From assembly GCA_965232255.1 (NCBI GenBank), contig OZ246962.1, positions 2,480,001 through 2,544,000 on the forward strand: a stretch of 64,000 nt of DNA. Reading direction: 5' to 3'. The position numbers were made by a program, and so were the translations under genes. The stretch is from Endozoicomonas sp965232255 (GTDB lineage Bacteria; Pseudomonadota; Gammaproteobacteria; Pseudomonadales; Endozoicomonadaceae). Numbering within the stretch: the first letter of the stretch is position 1; each line of letters starts with the position of its first letter. The notes beneath the pieces were generated by a model. The model had not been told where the DNA came from. It saw only the letters and a list, made by a program, of their open reading frames with translations, and did no database searches. Below, in pieces: positions 8,649 through 18,394 of the stretch.

Positions 8649-9101
8649 ATGAACATTACTGAGGTTACCAATGATATTCGCCGTGCCGCCATGGATTTGC
8701 TGGCGCGGCGCGAGCACGGCCTTATCGAACTGGAGCGTAAGTTATCGGTTCGGTTTCCCCGCGAGTTGATTGTTCCGGTCCTGACCAAACTGCAACAAGA
8801 GCGACTACAAAGTGATGATCGCTTTGTCGAATGCTACGTCTACAGCCGTCGACAGCGGGACTATGGCCCAATGCGCATCAAGTCAGAGCTGCTGCAAAAG
8901 GGGCTGGAAAGCGAGTTGATCTGTCAGCATCTTGAGGTGTATCAGGACGATGACTGGACGACGTTGGCCAGAAAGGTCAAAGAACGAAAGTTCGGGCTCC
9001 GTTCTCCTGCCGGTGCCAGGGAACGCGCGCGGCAAATGCGCTTTTTGGCTGGACGAGGCTTCTCCATGGAACAGATTTATAGTGCCTGTTCTAGCCAATA
9101 G
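8649..9101 (+). CDS. recX: RecA regulator RecX
   Basis: RecX caps growing RecA filaments and limits recombination. The 150-residue protein is made of the family's tandem three-helix units: ARREHGLIELERKLS, then YVYSRRQRDYGPMRIKSELLQKG, then the third repeat ending in MRFLAGRGFSMEQIY. I start it at ATG 8649, four bases after the recA stop; longer in-frame starts would lie inside recA. In many relatives alaS follows shortly, but here a 3.7-kb ankyrin gene intervenes. Confidence 0.95.
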   Translation: MNITEVTNDIRRAAMDLLARREHGLIELERKLSVRFPRELIVPVLTKLQQERLQSDDRFVECYVYSRRQRDYGPMRIKSELLQKGLESELICQHLEVYQDDDWTTLARKVKERKFGLRSPAGARERARQMRFLAGRGFSMEQIYSACSSQ

Positions 9102-9425
9102 TCTTGGCATTCTCACTGGACGCTGTCCCATATTGTCTGCGTTGCTCCCGTGCCAACACAAAAACAAATCTTGTCGATTATTTTCCAAATCTAATGTGTG
9201 TTTCTGGCAGTTTCTTGCCAGATAATCAGGCGCGCCACAAATCCACTCGCTTTTTTCCTCTATGCAATTGCTGTTGTTTTGTGCGCAAAAAAGTGGTTGA
9301 GAGATTATTTTTATTCTAAGGAGCACGCAGGTAGCGAGGATGTACTCTAGAATGCCTTGAGCTTGCCTTGGTTGAGTGGCCGAATGGGATCGGCTAAGCG
9401 GTTTTTGTGTCAGATCTATTACAGA
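9102..9425. other. Intergenic region between recX and the ankyrin gene
   Basis: This 324-base stretch has no credible gene. Bases 9369-9410 contain a run resembling part of a tRNA-Ser/Leu D-arm (GGCCGA...CGGCTAAGCGG), but no acceptor stem or anticodon arm follows. It may be chance or a decayed tRNA fragment at an insertion boundary. No terminator for recX is obvious. Confidence 0.5.
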
Positions 9426-12400
9426 ATGATAACCATAATGAACAGAGTTGAGGCAACTTGTCCGCGCTATTCTGTGTCGCAGGATGGAGCTGAGTCGAAT
9501 TTATCCACGTGCGCGCCAACGCTTGTTAATCTCGTTTCCAATGACGTCGGACCTCGCAGCCTGCCGGGTAAAAAGCTGGGCAAGAGAAAAAGCAGTGTAC
9601 CTGATAGGGAAGGTACGGTTAGTTGTCCCTGTAATCGTGAGCATATGGCCGATGATTGTCTTCGATTGACCAAACGGGCAAGGAAAGCAGAGCTGGACGT
9701 GGTGGATAGCCAAGGCAATACGTCCTTGGGTCTGGCAATAAAAAACGGCCAATTTGCTGAGGCTGAACGATTAGTCGAGGCTGGTGCCAATGTGCTGCAT
9801 GTCAACGATGAGGGCGATAATGTGTTGCTGTTGGCGGCACAAAACGGTCATTTGATATTTCTTGACTGGGCCGGGTTAAGTGAGGTGAATCTCCATCACA
9901 TTAACCACCGTGGCAACAATGCCCTGATGCTGGCCGCAGCTAATGGTCACTACGATACTCTGCGCTGGTTGACCGTTATGGGTATTAATAGCCAGCAATG
10001 CAATGAGAATGGCGATAATGCCCTGACCCTGGCGGCTGCTGCCGGTCATTTGTCAGCAGTACATTGGTTGCTGAACGGCGCTGCCTGTCATATCACAACA
10101 CCTCTGGATGTTAACAAAGAGAATCATCAAGGCAATACGGCACTGATGCTGGCAGCCCGCAACGACCATCTGGATGTGGTGCGGTTGCTGGTAAATTGTC
10201 ACGCCCGCGTCACAGGTTTTAATCACCAACAGCTCGATGCCCTGGCACTGGCGGTGCAGGGTGGTCATCTGGAAACAGCCATGTGGCTGGTTGCCGGGCA
10301 GCTTAATATTCACCAGCTTTATTGGGATAAAAGTAACATTTTCCATTTCGCTGCTATTGGTGGTGATCTGCCCACTGCCCAGTGGTTGCGACGTACGGGT
10401 GTGAGCAGTGACCAGATTAACCATGCCGGTCATGATCCTTTGAGTCTGGCCGCTCAACATGGCCATCTGGCGTTTCTTGAATGGCTACTGGCAGAGAAAT
10501 TGTGTAGCGTTGACCGACCGGTAAGTGTGAGCGGCGATAGCTCTTTGCTTATTGCTGTCCGTAATGGCTATCCTGCCGTAGTGCAGCGGCTATTTGCATA
10601 TGGGGCAGATATTAATCGAATCAATAACAATGGTCAGAGTGCCCTGACTTTGGCGACACGCAGCAATCAATCGCTTGCCCTGTGGTTATGCAGGAACGGC
10701 GCAGATATTCATCATGTCGACAATGAAGGCAACAGTGCCTTCCTGCTGGGTGCCAGAAGCGGTTTTGTTGACCTGCTGCAAGCACTGGAGCGCCGGCGTG
10801 TTGATATCCATTTGGTCAATGGCCAGGGGGATAATGCCTTTACCCTCGCAGCAAAGAGCGGGTCTATGGCTGTGGCGCGCTGGTTGCATGAGAGACAGGT
10901 GAATATCCATCAGGTCAACCACAGGCATTTTAATGCTCTAACCCAGGCAGTCAGTGTCGGTTGTCTACCCATGGTTGATTGGCTACGCAGCCTTGACGTG
11001 GATTGTCACCAATGTGCGCAGATGTCCTGCAATAATGGCATCTTGTCATTTTTCTTGAGTCCGCTGGCCCTGGCGGTTGTGCATGGGCACCTTGCTCTGG
11101 CAGAGCGGTTACGCGCAAATTACGTGCTGCACCATAATGACCGCAGTGTTTTGTTGTTGACTGCGGAAAATGGCCAGCTGGCAGCGCTGCGATGGTGGTA
11201 TCAGCAAGTTGTCGGCTCTGAAGACTTGCGATTACCCAGTCTCTATCCGGACTTAAACACGGCCTTGGCGCTCGCAACAGTGAAGGGGCATCTGCCAGTC
11301 ATACAGTGGTTGTATCGACAAGGTGCCTCGCTTAATACGCTGACTGACGACAAGACTACCTTGATGCTGGCAGTGCAAAGCGGCAATTTGGCGGCGGTGA
11401 AATGGTTTTATCAACGTGGTGTCGATCTTCATCATGTGAATGTCAGGGGCGACAACGCCCTGAATCTGGCGGCAATGGCTGGTGACTGGGCAATTGTCCA
11501 ATGGTTATTGAGTAAAAATATGGCCAACCTGGCCAATGGTGTGGGAAATGACGCCTTGGCATTGGCCACGCAAAATGGCTGTGTGTCGGTGGTCAAGCGG
11601 TTGGCCCAGGATTACGACCTGAACCAGCGCGATTATCGCGGCAATAACCTGGTGATGCAGGCCTTCGGCCACGGCCACATGCAACTGGGCATCTGGTTTT
11701 GCCACAAAGGGGTAGATATCTACAGCATTAATCAGGATGGCAATAATATTTTGCTGCTGGCTGCCAAACAGGGTGATTTGCCCACAGTGATGTGGTTGTG
11801 CGAGCAAAATGTCGATGTGCATCAGGTGAATTATTTCGGTGACAACGCCTTAATGCTCGCTGCCGCAGGCGGTCACTTGTCGGTGGTGCGTTGGCTATAC
11901 GAGAGCAAAGAAGTAGCCATTGACCTGCTCAATAATGATGAATGCAATGCGTTGGAGTTGGCCGCTGTCAATGGTCATCTTCATGTCGTGCAGTGGCTGG
12001 AGAACAAGTCCCTCATGCTTAGTGTCTACGACGCTGGCAGAGCGATTTTGTTTGCCGCAGAAAATGGCCAGAGGGACATGCTGCAGTGGTTTCGACAGCG
12101 ACAATACTCATTGGAATATGATGGGGATTCAGCCTTTTTGTGCGCAGTGGCGAACAATAACCTACCGCTGGCCAAGTGGTGCTATGCCCAGGATGTCACT
12201 ACGCCGTTCCTGGTTATCAATGGTAATAGCTGTTTTACTATGGCTTGCGAAAATGGCAACTTGCCCATGCTTCAGTGGCTTTGCCAGCAGTTTGGAGGAG
12301 TGGTTGGCACTGATGAGGTTATACCAGGAACGGTTTTTTCAATGCTGGGCACAGCAGCGAACACTGGCAAGCTGCACATAATGCAATGGTTAGCGACTCA

Positions 12401-13091
12401 AGGTATTGATCCGTTGGTGCGCCAGCCCCCAGACGAGGATGAACCAATATTTTTTGCTGTCCGTGGTGGACATCTGCATATCGTCAAGTGGTTGCATGAG
12501 CAGGGAGCCGATCTTAATCAGCGAGAGGACGATGGCGATACTCTCTTGACCTCTGCTATTCGCTGCGGCCATTTGCTCGTGGTTGAATGGTTGTATCAGC
12601 AGGGCATTGCTCTGCACGAGGTAGGTCTGAATAGTCTGGATGCGTTATCACTGGCGATTCGGAATGATCATATCGAGTTAGCCCAATGGATATCACGCCA
12701 CGGCTGCGTTTTGACTCCAGATCATCTTGATATTATGCCGCGGACTCAATCCAGGCGGGTGATCCGCGCTTTATACCAAGCGCTCCCATCGCAGGAGCGA
12801 ACGATGTTTATATGCGGATTAAATCTTGAACGGCAACAGCGGTTGCTGCAGGCGCTGAACGTTAACTGTCCCGAAAACCCTTCTGAAGAACAACTTGCTG
12901 CCGCATTTGCCCGCTTTGACGGGTATAGCGACGGTACGCTCAAACAGCAGTCTCTGCTGGCGGTTGCCAGAATTATTCGCAATAAACACACCACTTGGCC
13001 GACTGCTTCTGACAGTTTGCGCCAGTTGACGTTGCCACAAACGCTGAAATATGAGTTACAGCAACTGTTAGAAACACAATTATTCCCCTGA
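9426..13091 (+). CDS. Giant ankyrin-repeat protein of the 'WL' type
   Basis: The 1221-residue protein has about 28-30 ankyrin repeats from roughly residue 94 to 1105. Each shows the core ALxLAAxNGHLxxxxWL. The second helix nearly always ends in Trp-Leu (RWL, HWL, QWL, EWL) instead of the usual LLL, and the hairpins are rich in His and Asn (HQVN, HHVN). The first ~90 residues are basic and low-complexity, with a Cys pair. The last ~115 residues are non-ankyrin helices. There is no signal peptide or membrane segment. Repeats of this kind bind proteins, and in symbionts such proteins are often secreted effectors. The start is uncertain: ATG 9426 or 9438, and a TTG at 9357 is less likely. It interrupts conserved recX-alaS synteny. 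Confidence 0.85.
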   Translation: MITIMNRVEATCPRYSVSQDGAESNLSTCAPTLVNLVSNDVGPRSLPGKKLGKRKSSVPDREGTVSCPCNREHMADDCLRLTKRARKAELDVVDSQGNTSLGLAIKNGQFAEAERLVEAGANVLHVNDEGDNVLLLAAQNGHLIFLDWAGLSEVNLHHINHRGNNALMLAAANGHYDTLRWLTVMGINSQQCNENGDNALTLAAAAGHLSAVHWLLNGAACHITTPLDVNKENHQGNTALMLAARNDHLDVVRLLVNCHARVTGFNHQQLDALALAVQGGHLETAMWLVAGQLNIHQLYWDKSNIFHFAAIGGDLPTAQWLRRTGVSSDQINHAGHDPLSLAAQHGHLAFLEWLLAEKLCSVDRPVSVSGDSSLLIAVRNGYPAVVQRLFAYGADINRINNNGQSALTLATRSNQSLALWLCRNGADIHHVDNEGNSAFLLGARSGFVDLLQALERRRVDIHLVNGQGDNAFTLAAKSGSMAVARWLHERQVNIHQVNHRHFNALTQAVSVGCLPMVDWLRSLDVDCHQCAQMSCNNGILSFFLSPLALAVVHGHLALAERLRANYVLHHNDRSVLLLTAENGQLAALRWWYQQVVGSEDLRLPSLYPDLNTALALATVKGHLPVIQWLYRQGASLNTLTDDKTTLMLAVQSGNLAAVKWFYQRGVDLHHVNVRGDNALNLAAMAGDWAIVQWLLSKNMANLANGVGNDALALATQNGCVSVVKRLAQDYDLNQRDYRGNNLVMQAFGHGHMQLGIWFCHKGVDIYSINQDGNNILLLAAKQGDLPTVMWLCEQNVDVHQVNYFGDNALMLAAAGGHLSVVRWLYESKEVAIDLLNNDECNALELAAVNGHLHVVQWLENKSLMLSVYDAGRAILFAAENGQRDMLQWFRQRQYSLEYDGDSAFLCAVANNNLPLAKWCYAQDVTTPFLVINGNSCFTMACENGNLPMLQWLCQQFGGVVGTDEVIPGTVFSMLGTAANTGKLHIMQWLATQGIDPLVRQPPDEDEPIFFAVRGGHLHIVKWLHEQGADLNQREDDGDTLLTSAIRCGHLLVVEWLYQQGIALHEVGLNSLDALSLAIRNDHIELAQWISRHGCVLTPDHLDIMPRTQSRRVIRALYQALPSQERTMFICGLNLERQQRLLQALNVNCPENPSEEQLAAAFARFDGYSDGTLKQQSLLAVARIIRNKHTTWPTASDSLRQLTLPQTLKYELQQLLETQLFP

Positions 13092-13259
13092 TGGCAACTG
13101 ACAGTCGTCGTTTATTTCCCGGATAAAAAAGTGGTAGATTGACTGCTGATGCTGGAAAAAAGACGCGATTACCTGGAGAAATAGTCATTTTTATTGATCA
13201 CTTCGTTATAATGCCCGTTTTGCCTAATTAGAGATCACTCGCCCCGGTGGGAACTGTCT

Positions 13260-15881
13260 ATGAAGACTAACGAAATACGTTCTGCTTTTCTGGAATACTT
13301 CAGGGAAAATGGCCATGAAGTGGTTACCAGTAGCTCTCTGGTACCTCACGACGACCCGACTCTGTTGTTTACCAACGCCGGGATGAACCAGTTCAAGGAT
13401 GTTTTTCTTGGGCGCGAACAGCGCAGCTACCGACGCGCTACCACATCCCAGAAGTGCGTGCGTGCCGGGGGCAAGCACAATGACCTGGATAACGTTGGTT
13501 ACACTGCTCGTCACCACACGTTTTTTGAGATGCTGGGTAACTTCAGCTTTGGTGATTACTTCAAGAAAGAGGCCATTGAGTTTGCCTGGAACTTCCTTAC
13601 CGGCACGCTGCAGTTGCCCAAAGAACGCCTTTGCGTGACAGTCTACGCTTGTGACGATGAAGCCTACAATATCTGGTTGAACGACATTGGTTTGGCAGCA
13701 GACGATATTATCCGCATCGGCGACAACAAAGGCGCTCCATACGCCTCCGACAACTTCTGGCAGATGGGCGACACTGGGCCATGTGGTCCATGCACCGAGA
13801 TTTTCTACGATCACGGTGATCATATTTGGGGCGGTCGTCCGGGCACGCCAGAAGAAGACGGTGATCGTTTTATCGAAATATGGAATATTGTATTCATGCA
13901 GTACAATCGCCAGTCCGACGGCCAAATGCTGGCACTCCCTAAACCGTCGGTGGATACCGGCATGGGGCTGGAGCGCATCGCGGCGGTAATGCAGCACGTC
14001 AACAGCAACTACGAAATTGACCTGTTCCAGGCTTTACTCAACGACGCTTCAGTGCTGCTTGGCGGGGTGGCTACCACCGAGGCCTCGTTGCGCGTTATTG
14101 CTGATCATATTCGTTCGTGCAGTTTCCTGATTAGCGATGGAGTTATGCCATCCAACGAAGGTCGGGGTTATACCTTGCGCCGGATTATCCGTCGTGCCTG
14201 TCGTCACGGCCACAAACTCGGTGCTACCGAGACTTTCTTTTATAAGCTGGTGGACTCGCTGGTCAAGGTGATGGGCGATGCGTATCCGGAACTGATCAGC
14301 AACCAAAGGCAGATTGAGCGGGTGCTGTTGCAAGAAGAGGAGCAGTTCATCCGCACCCTCGACAAAGGCATGAAACTGCTGGAGGAATACATTGCGACCA
14401 TGCAGGGTGAGGTAATTGCCGGTGCAACGGTCTTTACCCTGTACGACACCTATGGCTTCCCTGTTGACCTGACTGAAGATATTGCCCGCGAACGCAACCT
14501 GAAAGTTGACCTTGCTGGCTTCGAACAAGCGCTGGAAGCGCAGCGCGAGCGAGCACGGGCTGCCAGCAAGTTTGGTGCTGACTACAATGATCAGCTGGTG
14601 CTGGAAGGCGCTACTACCTTTACGGGCTATGAACATACGACAGGCCCGGCTCGGGTGCACTCGCTGTTCGTGGCCGGTGAGCCGGTAACCGCCGTCACTG
14701 CCGGTCAACAGGCGACAATTGTGTTGGAACAGACCCCGTTTTATGCCGAATCCGGTGGTCAGGTAGGCGATACCGGTTTGTTGCACTTTGCCACTGGACA
14801 AGTACGGGTGGTGGATACCCGCAAGCAGGGCGCACACCATTTGCATATTGTTGAAGTGGTTTCCGGGGAGCTGCAACAAGGCGAGGAAGTGTCGACGGAT
14901 GTTGATGCCGAGAAACGTCACGCCACCGCGTTGAATCACTCCGCTACCCACTTACTGCATGCAGCTCTGCGGCAGGTGCTCGGTGACCACGTAGTCCAGA
15001 AAGGCTCGCTGGTTGATGCAGAACGCTTGCGCTTTGACTTCTCTCATATGGAAGCGGTTAAGCCTGAAGAGCTAAGACGCATCGAAGCGCTGGTCAATGA
15101 ACAGGTGCGTGCCAACACTGCAATCCAGACCGAACTGATGAATATGGACGACGCGAGAGCCAAGGGTGCCATGGCGCTGTTTGGTGAGAAATACGCCGAT
15201 GAAGTGCGCGTTCTGAGCATGGGTACGAATAATTTCTCCATTGAATTATGTGGCGGCATCCACGCTGGTCGCACGGGCGATATTGGCGCGTTTCGCATTA
15301 TTGGTGAAAGTGGCATTGCTGCCGGTGTCCGCCGTATTGAGGCGGTGACTGGCGCTGGTGCTGAAGCCTTTGTGCAAAACCGTTTTGCCGAATTGGAAAA
15401 CGCTTGTCGTTTACTCAAGGCCAGACCTGAGAGTCTGGAGACAAAACTGCAAGGGTTAATCGCCCAGGGCAAAAGCCTGGAAAAAGAGTTGCAACAACTG
15501 CAACAGAAGCTGGCCAGTGCTGGCAGTGCTGACCTGGTTGCCCAGGCGATCGAGGTTAACGGTGTCAAGCTACTGGCTGCCGAGCTAGTGGGGGTGGAGG
15601 CAAAATCCCTGCGTGATATGGTGGATCAGCTGAAGAATAAGCTGGGTTCCGGAGTGGTATTCCTCGCCGTTAAAGATAATGGCAAGGTGCCGCTGGCCGC
15701 GGGAGTAACCAAAGATCTGACCGATCGGGTCAAGGCGGGTGATCTGCTGAAGATGGTGGCGGAGCAGCTCGGTGGGAAGGGCGGCGGTCGTCCAGACTTT
15801 GCCCAGGGTGGTGGTTCACAGCCGGAACATCTTGAAAGTGCATTGTCGTCTATTAAGAGTTGGCTGGCCACTCAGATATAA
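13260..15881 (+). CDS. alaS: Alanyl-tRNA synthetase
   Basis: AlaRS charges tRNA-Ala and edits mischarged Ser and Gly. The 873-residue protein has full family length. The class II motif 2 region is HHTFFEMLGNFSFGDYF, and the editing domain has the HSATHLLHAAL zinc/catalytic motif completed by CGGIHAGRTGDIG. The C-terminal oligomerisation domain (C-Ala) ends with GGGRPDFAQGG. A short GGTGGGAA site precedes the ATG. It is followed by a strong terminator and lysC, the same alaS-lysC-csrA order as in Pseudomonas. Confidence 0.99.
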   Translation: MKTNEIRSAFLEYFRENGHEVVTSSSLVPHDDPTLLFTNAGMNQFKDVFLGREQRSYRRATTSQKCVRAGGKHNDLDNVGYTARHHTFFEMLGNFSFGDYFKKEAIEFAWNFLTGTLQLPKERLCVTVYACDDEAYNIWLNDIGLAADDIIRIGDNKGAPYASDNFWQMGDTGPCGPCTEIFYDHGDHIWGGRPGTPEEDGDRFIEIWNIVFMQYNRQSDGQMLALPKPSVDTGMGLERIAAVMQHVNSNYEIDLFQALLNDASVLLGGVATTEASLRVIADHIRSCSFLISDGVMPSNEGRGYTLRRIIRRACRHGHKLGATETFFYKLVDSLVKVMGDAYPELISNQRQIERVLLQEEEQFIRTLDKGMKLLEEYIATMQGEVIAGATVFTLYDTYGFPVDLTEDIARERNLKVDLAGFEQALEAQRERARAASKFGADYNDQLVLEGATTFTGYEHTTGPARVHSLFVAGEPVTAVTAGQQATIVLEQTPFYAESGGQVGDTGLLHFATGQVRVVDTRKQGAHHLHIVEVVSGELQQGEEVSTDVDAEKRHATALNHSATHLLHAALRQVLGDHVVQKGSLVDAERLRFDFSHMEAVKPEELRRIEALVNEQVRANTAIQTELMNMDDARAKGAMALFGEKYADEVRVLSMGTNNFSIELCGGIHAGRTGDIGAFRIIGESGIAAGVRRIEAVTGAGAEAFVQNRFAELENACRLLKARPESLETKLQGLIAQGKSLEKELQQLQQKLASAGSADLVAQAIEVNGVKLLAAELVGVEAKSLRDMVDQLKNKLGSGVVFLAVKDNGKVPLAAGVTKDLTDRVKAGDLLKMVAEQLGGKGGGRPDFAQGGGSQPEHLESALSSIKSWLATQI

Positions 15882-16198
15882 ACGATAACTGTCGTTTTAA
15901 TCATTGCCCTGCGGCTAACACTAAACGCGCGACTTTTGTTGTTACATAAATGCCACATAAATCAAGTGGGTCACTGCCTTGCAGTGGCCCATTTTTTTTA
16001 TTGCCGCAAGGCATACAACCCCTAAAAAAATCATGATACATTCTGCCATCCACTGAATGATAGAGATGGCAGTGTCCACTGCCTGGCTTCTGCCGAGTCT
16101 GCTTTGATCAGTGTGGGTACGATTTGACGGGGTGTTGTTGGGCCAGTCTGGCAACGCCTGACTGCAGGTCATGGTTGGTTTAGGCAGAACGAGTAAAG
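15882..16198. other. alaS-lysC intergenic region
   Basis: The 317 bases hold a small hairpin directly at the alaS stop (AACGA/TCGTT around 15882-15898) and the stronger terminator at 15967-16000. The remaining ~200 bases should contain the lysC promoter. I found no reading frame with a start worth calling and no leader peptide rich in Lys or Thr codons. Confidence 0.5.
15967..16000 (+). terminator. Rho-independent terminator after alaS
   Basis: An 11-bp stem (TGGGTCACTGC with GCAGTGGCCCA, one G-T pair) with a three-base loop is followed by eight or more T residues. It lies 86 bases after the alaS stop. Confidence 0.85.
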
Positions 16199-17440
16199 AT
16201 GGCGCTGATAGTACAGAAATTTGGTGGTACTTCGGTTGGTACCACTGAGCGCATTCAGGGGATTGCCGACAAGGTGCTGGGATTTCGCGAACAGGGGCAC
16301 GATATTGTGGTCGTGGTTTCTGCCATGAGTGGCGAAACTAACCGGCTAGTGGCACTGGCCCAGTCCATGCAGGCGCAGCCTTCGCCCCGGGAGATGGATG
16401 TATTGCTATCCACCGGTGAGCAAGTAACTATGGCATTGTTGAGCATGGCCTTGATTGAGCGCGGGTGTCCGGCGGTGTCCTATACCGGTAGCCAGGTTGC
16501 CATCGTCACTGATGACGTTCACACTAAGGCTCGGATCACTCATATTGGCACTGAGCGTATTCTCAACAATTTGCGCCATGGTCGGGTGGTCGTGGTGGCC
16601 GGTTTCCAGGGGCGTGACGAACAGGGCAATATAACCACACTTGGTCGCGGTGGCTCTGATACCACTGCCGTAGCCCTGGCTGCGGCCCTGAAAGCCGACG
16701 AGTGCCAGATTTACACTGACGTAGATGGCGTGTACACCACCGATCCCAGAGTGGTTGAGGATGCCCGCCGTTTGAATCGGATTACCTTTGACGAAATGCT
16801 GGAAATGGCTAGCCAGGGGTCTAAGGTTTTACAGCTTCGAGCTGTGGAGTTTGCTGGCAAATATAATGTCAATCTGAGGGTTTTGCACACATTCCGGGAC
16901 GGCCCCGGAACCCTGATTACCCTGGACGAGGGCAGCGCCATGGAATCACCTGTCGTATCCGGCATTGCGTTCAATCGTGACGAAGCCAAGCTGACGATCA
17001 AGGGCGTACCGGATGTGCCCGGTGTGGCATCAAGGATTCTTGGTCCGATCAGTAAAGCCAACATTGAAGTGGACATGATTGTCCAGAACACGGCTGAAGA
17101 TAACACGGCAGATTTCACTTTTACCGTGCATCGCAATGATTACCCGCGCACCAGGGTAGTGGTGGAGCAAATCGTGGCCGATCTCGGCGCCCGTGGGTAC
17201 GAAGGTGATACGAAAATTGCCAAGGTTTCCATTGTTGGTGTTGGTATGCGTTCTCACGTCGGGGTCGCTAACCAAATGTTTCAGGCCCTGGCGACAGAAG
17301 GGATAAACATCCAGATTATCTCCACCTCAGAGATCAAGGTTTCCGTAGTTATTGCAGAAAAGTACCTGGAATTGGCTGTGCGAGCGCTGCACACTGCTTT
17401 TGATTTGGACAGGGAACCAACGGACGATAAAGGAGTCTAA
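16199..17440 (+). CDS. lysC: Aspartate kinase LysC
   Basis: LysC phosphorylates aspartate, the first step to lysine, threonine, methionine and diaminopimelate. The 413 residues match the Pseudomonas-type enzyme: kinase signature VQKFGGTSVGTTERI at 5-19, the GRGGSDTTAVALAAAL nucleotide segment, and two C-terminal ACT domains. These contain the regulatory sequences VPGVASRILGPISKANI and GVANQMFQALATEGINIQIIS. Feedback control by lysine and threonine is typical of this class. The monofunctional form lacks a fused homoserine dehydrogenase. The stop is followed by a long repeat-rich gap before csrA. Confidence 0.97.
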   Translation: MALIVQKFGGTSVGTTERIQGIADKVLGFREQGHDIVVVVSAMSGETNRLVALAQSMQAQPSPREMDVLLSTGEQVTMALLSMALIERGCPAVSYTGSQVAIVTDDVHTKARITHIGTERILNNLRHGRVVVVAGFQGRDEQGNITTLGRGGSDTTAVALAAALKADECQIYTDVDGVYTTDPRVVEDARRLNRITFDEMLEMASQGSKVLQLRAVEFAGKYNVNLRVLHTFRDGPGTLITLDEGSAMESPVVSGIAFNRDEAKLTIKGVPDVPGVASRILGPISKANIEVDMIVQNTAEDNTADFTFTVHRNDYPRTRVVVEQIVADLGARGYEGDTKIAKVSIVGVGMRSHVGVANQMFQALATEGINIQIISTSEIKVSVVIAEKYLELAVRALHTAFDLDREPTDDKGV

Positions 17441-17465
17441 GTTAAATACGTGTTGGGCGTCGTGC

Positions 17466-17500
17466 GTCTGGATATTGCGAGTCTGGATATTGCGAGTCTG
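17466..17500. repeat. 15-bp tandem repeat, two copies plus a partial
   Basis: The unit GTCTGGATATTGCGA occurs at 17466-17480 and 17481-17495, then GTCTG. It starts 25 bases after the lysC stop codon. Confidence 0.85.
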
Positions 17501-17593
17501 AGCATCGTAGGTCTGGTAACTCGTGAGCCAGATAAAAAGCGCTCTCGGTTCCAGTCGTTTCCGTTATCGTCTCATTTATTGTCCCGTTGCAGG

Positions 17594-17644
17594 AAGTAGT
17601 TAAGTGGCAAGTAGTTAAGTGGCAAGTAGTTAAGTGGCAAGTAG
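17594..17644. repeat. 15-bp tandem repeat, three copies plus a partial
   Basis: The unit AAGTAGTTAAGTGGC is perfect at 17594-17608, 17609-17623 and 17624-17638, then AAGTAG. Downstream, further degenerate AGTAA words (to about 17670) look like decayed copies. Confidence 0.9.
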
Positions 17645-17741
17645 TAAGCGGTAAATAGTAAACAGTAAGTTGCTGTCTCGTTGTAATGAATTGCTAAAAC
17701 GTCGGGCAATCGTTGTGGACAGATAATAGCTGTGAACAGAT

Positions 17742-17783
17742 GACGGTTGTAAATAGACGGTTGTAAATAGACGGTTGTAAATA
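17742..17783. repeat. 14-bp tandem repeat, three perfect copies
   Basis: The unit GACGGTTGTAAATA is repeated three times without a mismatch. A diverged copy may follow (TAGTTGTGAATGA). Confidence 0.9.
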
Positions 17784-18142
17784 ATAGTTAGTTGTGAATG
17801 ATAGTTGTAAGAGCGAGAATGCCATTAAGTTCGGTTGTCAAGTGTTCGAATCTTTTTGGCAGGTAAAAATACGAATGGAAATCCTGCACTTGGCGGCTAG
17901 ACTGACTTTGCTGAATAATTCTTAAGCATGAACGGTTGGGCTGGCATATACTTCAATACCTTGAGCTGAGTACTGAAGCAGTTTAAGTATCAGGCGGTTA
18001 GGTGTTAGGCGATGTCTGTTGTGGGCTGGTGTCGTATACACATACGACGGTTTGAGCCTTCCCATCGGCTTTCAACCAATGCACCAGCGTGCTCAGAATT
18101 GACGGTTGTTGACTTAACAGAGATGTAAATAAGGAGATTGAA

Positions 18143-18394
18143 ATGCTGATTCTGACTCGCCGCGTAGGAGAAACCCTGATGGTCGGGGACGAGGTCACTG
18201 TCACTGTTCTGGGTGTCAAAGGTAATCAAGTTCGTATCGGTGTCAATGCCCCTAAGGAAGTGGCTGTTCATCGCGAGGAGATTTACCAGAGAATTCAAAA
18301 AGAAAAGGAGCACAAGCGAGGGGGTAGTACTCGCTCGTTTGAGGAAGATGGTTTTGAGTCCGGATATGAGCCTGAGTCTTACCAGTCCTATTAG
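18143..18394 (+). CDS. csrA: Carbon storage regulator CsrA/RsmA with extended C-terminus
   Basis: CsrA is a dimeric RNA-binding protein that blocks or stabilises mRNAs at GGA motifs. In pathogens and symbionts it controls the switch between motile and host-adapted states. Residues 1-60 are canonical: MLILTRRVGETLMVGDEVTV, the VRIGVNAPKEVAVHREEIY strand with the RNA-binding VHREE, then a helix. The protein has 83 residues, about 20 longer than the common 61-62. The extra tail is Ser/Glu/Tyr-rich (residues 62-83). AAGGAG sits 7 bases before the ATG. tRNA-Ser follows, as in E. coli and Pseudomonas. Confidence 0.97.
   Translation: MLILTRRVGETLMVGDEVTVTVLGVKGNQVRIGVNAPKEVAVHREEIYQRIQKEKEHKRGGSTRSFEEDGFESGYEPESYQSY

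Larger units (their letters stand above)
17441..18142. other. Repeat-rich intergenic region upstream of csrA
   Basis: The 702 bases carry no supportable gene. Three different short tandem arrays lie within the first 350 bases (listed separately). The second half should contain the csrA promoter and leader. The csrA Shine-Dalgarno AAGGAG at 18131-18136 itself contains an ANGGA core, the CsrA-binding motif; in E. coli CsrA represses its own translation in this way. Confidence 0.6.

Noticed and set aside
9369..9410. tRNA-like stretch (GGCCGA...CGGCTAAGCGG)
   Set aside because: It resembles a tRNA-Ser D-arm region, but there is no paired acceptor stem, anticodon arm or T arm.
14049..14951. 300-codon minus-strand frame inside alaS
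   Set aside because: Shadow of a well-supported synthetase gene in another frame.
17441..17800. CRISPR array
   Set aside because: The arrays have contiguous 14-15 bp units without spacers and with different sequences.
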